A DNA stretch of 64,000 nt, from positions 3,596,001-3,660,000 of the forward strand of contig NC_051117.1 of the NCBI RefSeq assembly GCF_014839805.1, read 5' to 3'. The number at the start of each line of letters is the position of its first letter. The first letter of the stretch is position 1. The notes under the pieces are model-generated. The model saw only the letters and a list, made by a program, of their open reading frames with translations. It was not told the origin of the DNA and searched no databases. Position numbers and translations under genes: made by a program. This document shows, in pieces, positions 48,521-59,519 of the stretch. The stretch is from Manduca sexta. Lineage: Eukaryota; Arthropoda; Insecta; Lepidoptera; Sphingidae.

Positions 48521-48812
48521 TTAGTTGACCCGACAGACGCTGTCCTATCTTAGCTATGAATATTAAATTAGTTTTGCGGCTTTTCATTTAGTTTCTATTC
48601 AAAACCATTTTGGAAATTAAAGTGATATTTCAAAATTCGCATTTATGAAACGCGCGAAGTTAAAATAGTTAAGTTTTCTGAACTACTCCAATTTTCGTAA
48701 GTTTCTTTAGTACCTTCTAGAAAGTATTAGAAAAAAATATATGAATGTAGTAGTTTAGGCAGTCCAAGGGAGCATGTCTAAGGGAAACAAGACATATTAT
48801 ATCTATATAGAT
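48521..48812 (+). mobile_element. Family R repeat, diverged
   Basis: It opens TTAGTTGACCCGACAGACGC then TGTCCTATCTTAGCTATGAA, and ends near AAGGGAAACAAGAC with an ATCTATATAGATAA tail. The middle is poorly conserved relative to 24210 and 63118. Confidence 0.5.
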
Positions 48813-49057
48813 AATTAATGAAAGTGGTTTAAAAAAATATATAGTTTATTAGAATTCATCAATTCAATGGAACTATCTATTGACAATAGGGTGTATTTAA
48901 GAGATAAGTGAACAAAAAATCATGTGGAAATCGAATTACCTTCGCGTTTTCCTTAACATTTAACTAGAATTTAAGTATAACAAAAACTGCCTTGTATCTA
49001 ACAATGATTCTAATTTGAGAAAGAGCTTATCAAAGTGATAACATTATTTTTTATTGC

Positions 49058-49218
49058 TTTGAATGACGAGACGAGCTTGCCGTTCTCCTGATGGTAATAC
49101 GACATAAACACCATCAAACACCTTGAATTACGTATTGTTTGGTGTTCCACTGCGCTCGCCATACTAAGATATGAGATGTTAATGTTAAGTCTTACATCCA
49201 GTAGTTACACTGGCTACT
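49058..49218 (-). mobile_element. LINE-like 3' end fragment, family C
   Basis: The reverse-orientation copy contains GAATGACGAGACGAGCTTGC, CTCCTGATGGTAATACGAC, CACCTTGAATTACGTATTG, CACTGCGCTCGCCATACTAA and GTAGTTACACTGGCTAC. Confidence 0.65.
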
Positions 49219-50864
49219 ACCCTGAAATGCGTATTTTTAAGTTTATCAATATATCACATCTCCATTCCCTACAAGTTTAATGACACCTGGACTTGTACGC
49301 AACCACTCTATAGAATCCACAGTGCAGATTATAATCCATATAAGAACGCAACACGAATTAACAACTCATTATAATTCGCCACTGAATTGCATCAACTCAA
49401 TTAATTTATATAAACTTATACCGAAAATGGTGTAGAAAGCATACATATACACCGGAACGTAGACCCCGGTCTTGAATACTGATTCGGCTGTTTTCTATAG
49501 AAATTACATTTACCCCGAATTCGCGGTGGTCAGGCTTTATGGGAATTTGGTTCTTATTGTTCGGACTGTTGTTTGTAACAAGGCAGTATAAGAATGGGGG
49601 TAACGTTTGAAATACCTTGTACCTTAGAGAGATTATTATGTGATCTAATAAGACTTGGTATTAGTAAGAATTTTGTTACAAACGCAATAGAAAATCTACG
49701 ATAGTTCTAAGAGTGTAAAATCAAGTTAACCTCAAGGTATAAACAAAAATGACAATATACTCATAGGTTAGCTCCAAGACACCAAATAGATTCTTGAAGA
49801 TAGATTTCTATGAGGCAAAAGCCTGGTCTTAAAATATATAAGACTATGCCGCCTTCACATCCACCACTGCAACTCCTGTAAGCCAGATTCGGCAGTGGCA
49901 ATAACACCGAGCGATGAATCGGAAGTATGCGACCACTAATTAACTTTAACTCAGGGAAATTAATTAAATAGAATAATTAGGAGGAAGCTAATCATAGCAA
50001 ATTGGGAGCCAAAATATCAACATGCCTCTATATTCCTATTTCTCACTAACGCGTCATCAATCCTAGATTTACTTAATGATGTGTCATCATTCGTACATTT
50101 TTTCTTGATGATTCACGTCAAAAAAACTAATCTGATATGTAAACCATTGAGCAAAAAGTGAATTATGGAGCGAACTTTTTACTTTTAAGTTTTATTTTGA
50201 TATAGACAAGATTGTATTATAAATTCATAGAGGAATAGTTGTGATATATCCTTTACTGTTATCAGGCTATAGACAAAGATTTCTGGGATAGAAGTGATCT
50301 AGGAAAAATCTTGTCTGTGATCTAAACGGTAATTTAAAATATATAAGCGTAAAATATAGTATTGTTTTTCTTCTTACGTGTACATTAACTTTATTTAATA
50401 TATTATTTGAATACTACGTTTTGGAAAACTATACATTCTTCTCCATGTTCCGCTTTAGGTCAACTTCTCAAATTACTGATGACAATAAGTCATTCAATCA
50501 TTCCAGGTATAACACAATTAAATATATGATTAATATTCACTAATTGACCACGGAAACTGCCGAAATGAGGTCATATAACATTCAAAGTGACATTTGTAAG
50601 GCTCCAACTACCTTCAAATGACAATAGTTATGCCATCAAACCTTAAACACGCCAAGCGTCAATAAATAATCAGCAAAGTATGCGTCGTGTCCATAAACAT
50701 CAATTTATTATTCAATAAAAAAAAGAAACTGGACATTATGGACATCGATTCTAGCCGCCATATTGCCACTTGGATCCATTGTGAAACTTCAATAACGCAC
50801 GCGCAACCCGCATATTAAAACTAACGCGGCGCGTACACACGGGCGAAAACGGAAACAATCGACC

Positions 50865-50902
50865 AGTTCCATATTTGAAAATGGGCGTTTGAATATGGAA
50901 CT
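50865..50902. repeat. Inverted repeat, 11-bp arms
   Basis: AGTTCCATATT (50865-50875) and AATATGGAACT (50892-50902) are exact inverse complements around a 16-bp spacer. The arms resemble the GTTCCAAAT words that recur across the window. Confidence 0.85.
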
Positions 50903-52781
50903 ATTTAAAATTTCGAATCCGTTGCGTTATCGCTGCGACGTGTTGGCGTTTTCCGATTGTTCTTTTTTTTCGAATTTCGAACACCGATATCCGTTTGGTA
51001 ACGGTTGATGTCTTAAAGGGTGCGAGCGACAGGTCTATTAGCAATCGGTAGTTGATTAGCACTTCCTGACTGCCAACTTTAACGAAAGCCAAAAAATTGC
51101 ACCAGTGTGAACGCACTGCATTTTCTGCAAGCTTACGTAATGCATTTGAAAGATTAATTCGGCTCTGTAAACACTGACGCGGTTGGGGTTCAAAGTTTTT
51201 CATAAATCCCAATCCCATTGTCGACTTATGTGAGGTAAAAAGATGTCCCGAATGATCCCGAGGGACACTTCGTATGCAACAGGTGTCGGCGTAATACAGA
51301 ACGCGTACACGAAATATTTTTAAAAAAGAAATTGCCAACAATCGGGCTACTTTCGTCGGTTCGAATTTCTTATGTCCAGCCGAGGCCGGCCGTAAATAAT
51401 GTTAATGTTGTATAAAAGGCGTTTTTCGATGAATTTCGTATCCAAAAACGTACTCTTTTGCAGCGAAACTCGGTCTCGGGAAGTATGAAGTTGTTAATGA
51501 ATTATTCATACAGACTTAGTCATTGTTGCATTCGGAAATTTCTTTATAATAAAGGGTTGGATACGCTTATGTATTTCATCTTAAGCGAAGTCGAAAGCTG
51601 TTGATTATACGAAGATTTTTGTATCCATTGACGTATATTCTATGGACACGAACGTCCATATAAACTATTTGTCCAAAATCTGAACTAAAATGGCAACCAA
51701 AACGTCACTGTTATAACCTATTTATTCACTTGAACAACAAATAATTTTACTTATTTGACTAATATTTTTTATTCAAACCAGGTTCACATTTAGATTCGAG
51801 TTCTTATATCATGAGCGCCACTCCTTACACAACCACAAGCTGTCAATATTGACCATACTAAAGTCAGTTTGAATGGATTGCAGTTCAAATATATCCATGG
51901 TTGGATCTAAAATGGACGCTCGTTTTCAAATATGACTAAGGATTCATTCAATATAGGTTGAGATAATTGTAAGAAGTAATCATCAAGTGACATGAAAATA
52001 TTATTGATATTTCGATAACATACACTACAATTTTCAAGTAAAGAAATTTGACACATATTGATATCGTTTTCAAGTTAGACAGAGACAGAAACAAAACTAT
52101 TTTCCCACCACTCATTAGCTTATAGCGAGAACAAAACGTTATAAAAAATCCTTTCACAAGCACAAACGAAATGCAAGTCACTTCATACGAATTAAACGTT
52201 TTGTTTCAAACGATAGCCGAACAAAAACATAATTTTCAATATCAATACTGGATGAGATTCGTTTCTTAATTATACACATTGGTATATAATTATCAGTGTA
52301 ATGGTTATTTCTGATTAAAGTCGACGCACTCCGACCATTGTTGCTATGACAGGTTTTGTGAGCCATTTTTGAATGTATAGACTTATTTTTCGATGGTATC
52401 TTGAAATTTAAACACCTTTGTTATGCCGATTTTGATTGGAAATTGTGCTGGAGGTGCATCGATGTTGGCGCTAAAATATTTCAAAGTATTTAGTTTCTAG
52501 TGATTCAAAACAAATTCAACAATAATGAAGTCTTGTTTACGAAATATACATCGAAATAAAACTATATTTAAATTCAACAATTACAATATTCTAACTGCAA
52601 ATAATTTTTTCTAACAAATATTACAGCTGCAAACTCTGAAAGCCTGTTTCAAAACTATACCGAGATTCGTATATCGAATTAATACGTAATGACAAAGCGA
52701 AATTCCATTCCATATTAACGGATACGATTAAATCCAATATGTGTATATATGTGTGCATTCGGCCTGTCTCGGCACTAGCTG

Positions 52782-52795
52782 GTTGCCATGGCAAC
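52782..52795. promoter_or_regulatory. Perfect RFX X-box palindrome
   Basis: GTTGCCATGGCAAC is an exact palindrome and the idealised RFX-family X-box (GTYNCC-AT-RGNRAC). RFX factors drive ciliary and sensory-neuron genes. It lies about 400 bp from the candidate exon 53188-53270. Whether it is used is unknown. Confidence 0.5.
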
Positions 52796-53187
52796 GCTGC
52801 AATAGGATTATGAAGGGGTGAGTCCGGTACATCAATTATTGTACCGAACGAGATGTTTTAATGTACTTTAAAGTTTATTCATTGTTTTTCGAATCTATGA
52901 AAATTATTCGTTCGAAATTTAAACTCGGGAATTGTGGAGACAATCGTTCGAAATTTGAATGCGTTGGTCGGTTGTTCGTTAAATTATGAAAAATAGCTAG
53001 TCGTGATTAAAAAACGAAAATTATTTGTATTCAATGATAGTTTTTCTTAACTTAATACTATTGACTGAACTGTTAATTGAGAAATTAGCAACTATAATAT
53101 AAAAAGATATCTTGACGTTATATAGTTACATCGAAAATTATTTATATTTATATTAAAACAAATCGATGGGTTCTAATTACAACTCAC

Positions 53188-53270
53188 TCTTTCTCGGAAG
53201 AGTTCGTGACAAACATTGTTTCTGTGGGTCCTTGCGCGCGCCGTTCTCTACATGACGATCGGGTAAATAC
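53188..53270 (-). other. Candidate distal leader exon (minus strand)
   Basis: A clean acceptor (TTTCTTTCCAG before 53270) and donor (AAAGA|GTGAGTT at 53188) bound 83 bp that are more GC-rich than their surroundings. One frame is open through it (Arg-Tyr-Leu-Pro-Asp-Arg-His-Val-Glu-Asn). Spliced to the 20045 exon, that frame meets TGA after a few codons. It would therefore act as untranslated leader if it belongs to castor, implying a leader intron of about 33 kb. It could equally be an unrelated or chance exon. Confidence 0.27.
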
Positions 53271-56200
53271 CTGGAAAGAAACGAAATACTTATTAAACAC
53301 CTATAATAACAATAATGTGTGAGGACTATGATAGTAATAGAATTTTGTACTAAATGAATGGCATTAGTATAATTTTTGTAAAGCACAAAATTTACAACGA
53401 ACAAAAGTTAATACGTAAGTATTGATATGCCTACGGTAGAGTCGTTGGATTATTCTATTATATGATAATTTTTTATTGGCATTGCGTTTATTTCATCAAA
53501 TATTGATTTAGCACTACAAGGCGGGGGACCGAATTTAAAGGAAGCGCCAAAATGAATTTAATTAACAACCATGTAATGACAATTAAGTTCTAAATTTAAA
53601 TTTCGTGCCCAATAAGAACTATCGATCGACTTCCAAATTTAAAATCAGATAGCCACATCCGTATCGACAGCAAGAATGGAACGAGCATGACGATTCAAAT
53701 ATTTTTGAAAATGGAATATTAAGTGAAGCTATTATACAATCGAATCGTTCGTAACGTGTTATTACTTATTAAAAAACCTCATGCCAGTACGAGATGTTCA
53801 GAAATAATTAAGCAATCGTTCGTAGTGAGTTTTTGATTTTATATCGATTTTGAGATCGATTATAATATCTATAATAAGAAGTCGTCGTTTGCGTATCGGG
53901 GTCAACGACTTGCGTATGCTGGCTGCGTGTGATGCTATGCGTCAAGTGACCCCTTAATGCGACTTATTGGTTACTCATTTAAAGTGCACGGGCTGCCGCT
54001 GTCTGCGAAACATTTTACGACGATATTTTACAATCAGTGCCGTTTTTAATTACATTTCAAATTCCACTATCTTTGAACATTCCAAAAATGTTATTGTCAT
54101 GATTTAAACAATAAATTAAAGTTCGGTAGTAGCGACCTTATCGTCAAAATACATCGGATGTCTTATTAAATATCACAGAAAGAGCATTCAATTGGAGAGT
54201 TGGAGTGATCGATAACACAACCGTGCAACTATGATGTGGAAACATTACGATGTCATTGAGACCGCCTATAGAATACCGCCCACGCACGTCGAAACAAAAA
54301 CAGATCGCGGAGAGTTCCACAAAACATCATTAAATTCAATATTTCGTTTAAAAAGCACTCCACATATCTGAACCATTAATCACTAAAACTACCGACCTTC
54401 AAGGAGAACATCGGAATAAAATCGGCAATCGAAATAAAGCACTTAAAGCGAAACGTCATTATCGCACAACATAAATAAAAAACTCAGGAATCGAACGCAA
54501 AAATTGAATATCGAACTCGATTTAAAACAGAATACGAATTTTAAAAATACGAGCGCGGCCGAGCGGCATTAATTAAAAATTCTCGGTAGAATATTCAAAA
54601 ATAGAATTCGCATTCGAACACTCCTTGTACGGGCGCGGGGGCCCAGTTTGAATTTGGAAGAAACAAAAGGAGGACGAGGAGAGCGCGGGAGCAACCCTTT
54701 AGCGCTGATAATCTGTTCTTTGGCCGTGTTGCGTTTCCTTTTTTATTTGTTGTCACTTTTTTGTCCGAACCGAGATTGTACACAACATTCTTTACTTCGA
54801 AACGGAGCTTTTAAAACTCGTCCCGAGATTTATTTCTTTTTTATTCGCTGTAATAACGAGTCCCCGCGTCCGATTTAATTGACGAATGGTCACGAGCGAA
54901 ATGTTCAAACAATTTTAGAGGTCAATTTTGACTTGACATTTTGTAATATGCTGTTATTGATAATTACTTTTACTAGAGCATTTAGAAACGGAGCCTTGTA
55001 CCCTGAAAAGAAGAAATAAAAGGGATCAGTGTTCGTAATTTAATTTCAAATGAACATTGGCAGGTATTACCAACATAAGTACAAATGGGCTGGTTCCACG
55101 TATAAATTGCTTCGAAATATAAAAATTTAAAAATAGAACGCAATCCTTCCGCCCTCGGTCGGGCGGTTAGTGCTTTACATGAAATATTATTTTATGGAAT
55201 CAACATCTGCGGCCGCCTGTGTATGTATGAGTGTGCGTGTGTAAGTGAACGGTGTATGTGTGCGGGTATTATCCCGAAGTGAGTGCTGCGGCGAGGGGTT
55301 TATGTACACAAGTGAAATTACTTAAAAGTAACATGCCTCAAGTGGATGGGAACGTTTTCAGAACTTCTTTCTTTTCATGTTCCAATTTTAGAATCACATG
55401 TTTAGTTTTATTAATGTATCGTATTAAGATATAGGTGTGCCATAAATTATAAATATTTACATTACGCTTCTTAATGACTAGAGTGTACGGATAACTAAAT
55501 TAATATCTTTAGGATATTAAAGAATCCATTTAATTTCCTCAACATCGATAGTAAAAATAAAAATGTAAACGCGCTAGTTCGCTCTCGCATAATAAAATTC
55601 ATTTTACAATCCATTCGTATCGTCAAATCATTCGTCGCGAGTTCATTTTTTAAAATTGGAACGAAAAAGTGAAACCCTTCCATTTTTAAATTGGTTTAGT
55701 CATGGCGCTCCCTTTGCCACTATTATACAATGCAACAACAAAACGACGTGGAATTTAAAAAAGTTTTACGTCATTTATCATGGAGAAATTTGAATTTAGA
55801 ACTAGTTTTTCTTCACGGTCATATAAGTTATGAAATATTACAAGCCAGTCCGTAATAGATAAGTTTATACATTATGTAAGTTCATAAATAAATATAATAT
55901 TGTAATTAACAATGAGAATATTGCGTAAATTTAATAATTATTATAATATATTAACATGATTTTTTGAGTTTAAAAAAATAATACAAGTACGAATAGCCAG
56001 AAGCCTTTATAATCTCTTATATATTTAATAGCTGAAGCGAAACAAAAATATAATGGAGATCAAATTGTTCCGCTTTAAAGCGCTTCATCGCTGTACATCC
56101 ATAGATAAACTTATTACGGATCCGTTCAGCTGTGTTAGTTTTGGGATTAAGTTTTTTGTGTGACTACCCTCTATTTTAAATTTAACTCTTTTGACTATTT

Positions 56201-59200
56201 TAATATTTCTGGAACATTTTTAGCTTAGGGCGAGGGTTATGTGGGTGTTTTTTCAAAAGGGTGAACAATATTTTTAGTTAGATTCGGAGTATGCGGGCGG
56301 CGCGCCGAATTAATATTTTGAATTGATTGAATCGCGTACAATAAGAATTGAAAGGGTTCCCGTTTATGGGTTCGGATTTGAAGTTCGGGACAGCTGAGAA
56401 TTCTTTTTGTGTGTTCTTTTCAAGATTTAAACGGCTTTGAGTATTGCGGTTTACTTAATTCGATGGATTGTGCTTTTAATTCAACGTCCATATTGAATTA
56501 ATGTTTTTCTGGATAAAACACCAAAAAAAAAAATAGATTACAGATTTATAACTGCAACAGAGTCGGTTTAGGTTCCAAAGAGAATAGACTTCTCATATTT
56601 CCAAAGACTTAATTTCTCGTTAACTTTTCGCTTCCTGCGCATTCTTCCCATATGTTCCCACAGGTTTTTATCTATCATCATTTCCTAAAGTACATTTTAT
56701 CTGACAGTTGTGTACTCGAATGGAGATATATTTGTAAGTACGATGTTGTGTGAGTCGAAGCTTTGAACCTAGAGGTCTGGGTTGCGATTCCGGGATAGAC
56801 AAATATTTTCGAACAGCGTTTAAAGATGTTTTAGTCCCGATTATTTTTATTTTATATTTAAAAATTGATATTGGATTTTTTTACTAATAGTTTGGAATTT
56901 GTACCTAATATAGTGATAGGTTCGCCTCCTATATCATGGGGGAAATACGCGCGGTGGAAAATGGGTGTACCGGTTGCGCCTCTGCCTACTCCTCGGGATA
57001 AAAAGGCGTGAGAGTGTCTTTACGAATACCTTACAATATCTAATATATAAACTATATAATTGATATAGTTAGATTTTGTATCCTAATTAAATTGTTTTAC
57101 CTGAAGCCGATTAAAGGTTCAACAAAACCGAACAATTAACAAAAATGACACAAAAAACCGTGGAGCTACAATTAAATACATATAAAAAGTGCGGAAAGGA
57201 AGCGATCGGTTTCTGAGAAAAAACCAAAACGAAAGGTCAACGTCCCCAGCACATGTGGCTATGAGAAATGCATTTTCATATCCCATTATTAACGGGTAAC
57301 TAGGGTTTTGAGGGATTGGAATAAATTGTTGCATTGGAATTGACGTTTTTTACTTTTGGGCCAGACGGGTAAACTCAGTAAACGTGCGTTTAATTTGTGA
57401 AACAATTTTGTATGCTTTTTAACTTATTTAATAGATTCATGTATATAAGATTTGTATGAGTAAAAATATGACAATTATTTCTCATATATACAAGCTACTT
57501 CGTTAATTTTCTGAAATTTGTTGGGCAGTCCTCGACCCGTGACACGTGAGCGACTTCTTTCGTCATTTAAAAAAAGAATCTTTAATACTTAAATACTGGC
57601 TGATTATTAAAAAATATAAATTTAAATATTCAAATTAATATTCCCATTAATTTCGTATACGCACACTTAAGCGAGTTCCACACTCTCGTCCGTCAGACGC
57701 GTGATAATCGCGTAGTTTACGAGATATGTGTTAATAAAACCGTTGTAAACCGAGCTTTACGACGACAACCACAATAAACACGCCACTTCCCACTGTGTTG
57801 TGTCTAGCGCTTTAGATTTGCTGATTTGCTACCATAAACAACCGCGAGATATAATAAACCTAATGCTCGGGAAGTAAAGTTGATTATTGAGGTAAACGTG
57901 CGGTCTTGTAAAATCTTCAAGACAATGTGTGAATAACTCGCTGACGGCCTAATGAGTGAAATATTTACAATATTTACACGTTTAATAAAATAACAAACAT
58001 TATGTCTATTAACTATTAGTACATTGTGGTTTGGGAATTGCGGGTTCACCGCAATGATGTCTATGTACGATGGCATATGGTTAGGCTTTACAATAAAGTT
58101 CAATTATAATATTAAATTAATGAATATAGGTAATTTTGAACGGTCAATGACTATGAAAGTTATAAACATAGTACCTACAATATTATAAGTACTTAAGACT
58201 CAGAAGTAGTAGATATTTGAATACTTACGTTTCTAACACGTTTTCGTGATTAGGTACCAATTTAAAATATCTGAAAAAAATCTTAATTCAAAAGTTCAAA
58301 ATTCGAACACAAACGAAACGCGCTATCATTACTCAATGATTTTTTGTCTATTTCCTTGTGGTCAAAATTCTAAATTCAAAATTTCATACTAGCCAGTATC
58401 TAAATTCAAACAGATTCATAATGAGAATGTTTAGTCAAAAAACGTTGTGAATTATCGCTTTCTGCGAGTGCAATCGAACACTGGGCAGACGTCTGGCTAT
58501 TTATGGAGATGCGTTTTGTTGTTCCATATGTAACGCAATTCGCATGTATCGTGTGTTACGTACGCAAACATTGGAATTATTAATCAAACTTTATTGCACG
58601 TCGTGCGTTATTGATGTTTTTGTATAGATGACGTTATATTTTAATCAATAACAGGAATGATACAAACACAATAGGTATTGGTTTAAAGTTAACTCTTGTG
58701 CTTATTTAGTCATTTAGAAATAAATCAATATATTGTAAGGCTAACAGGCATCCAATATTGATGAACGAAGGACTTTTTAAGGCTGTATTATAAACGCAGG
58801 ATTTGATATTAAAAATGTATTCGTAGAATGGTCTATCATTCCGAGTTAATCTATTGTAAAATCAACATTAATTCCGGTAAATGCTGATGATATAACTCGT
58901 TGTGATGCAACAAATCCCAATACATCACAGCGACGACAAACATGTAGACGCATAAATAACAACAATATTTCGTCGACTAGAAATAGTGTTTATTAATTAA
59001 CCTGAGTGAAAATACGTCGCGTATTTCATTTTAATCGGCGTTTCTTGTTTTCGCACAACGCGCGGGAATGCACCTGTCCGGCACTCTGTTACAGCGCACG
59101 CACTTTGTATGCGTGACGCGTTTAGAACTTATTGTGTTTCGAAATGCGAATTTCAGATTTATGATCCGTGGTGACGTATGGGAAATTTTCTGTTATTCGC

Positions 59201-59519
59201 TTATGTCTTTGGGGCGTGAGGTAGCCCCGAAAATGGTTATGTTGGTACCGGTTTGATTATATTCTAAATTTAAAATTTTTAGAACGATTTAAATTTTAAA
59301 TATTGAATTAAGAATTTGTATTATTTTTATAAATCAATTCTCGTTGTCGAGCAAGTTATGTGACATAACAAACAAAAAAGTACGCGATTGGTATTAAAAA
59401 CAATGGTAAACTCCAACATGGTATTAAAGATCCTTCCATCGCGATATTCTATGAAAAATGACCCTTTTACAATATGACAAATATTAAACAGATTGGGGAC
59501 AAAGAGAAGTGAAATTTAT
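53271..59519. other. No gene seen apart from a SINE
   Basis: AT-rich with a CpG-rich patch at 54548-54690. Dispersed-motif copies lie at 53588, 53631, 54647, 55789, 58368 and 59262. The small ORFs carry no recognisable domain. The family A SINE at 56745 is the only clear element. Confidence 0.4.
56745..57014 (+). mobile_element. tRNA-headed SINE, family A (sense, divergent, with internal insertion)
   Basis: The head contains GTCTGGGTTGCGATTCCGGG. The tail has GTGATAGGTTCGCCTCCTAT, ATCATGGGGGAAATACGCG and TGCGCCTCTGCCTACTCC. About 80 bp of AT-rich sequence separates the head from the familiar body, so this copy is interrupted or diverged. Confidence 0.6.

Larger units (their letters stand above)
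48813..53187. other. No gene seen apart from a LINE-like fragment and regulatory-looking sites
   Basis: It contains the family C fragment at 49058, the inverted repeat at 50865, the X-box at 52782 and two motif copies at 52911 and 52947. A 146-residue ORF (50901-51341, minus) has no recognisable motif and starts within the inverted repeat, so I do not call it a gene. Confidence 0.4.

Noticed and set aside
50901..51341. 146-residue ORF on -
   Set aside because: No family resemblance. One end overlaps the inverted repeat at 50865-50902, and the flanks are AT-rich non-coding. Treated as chance.
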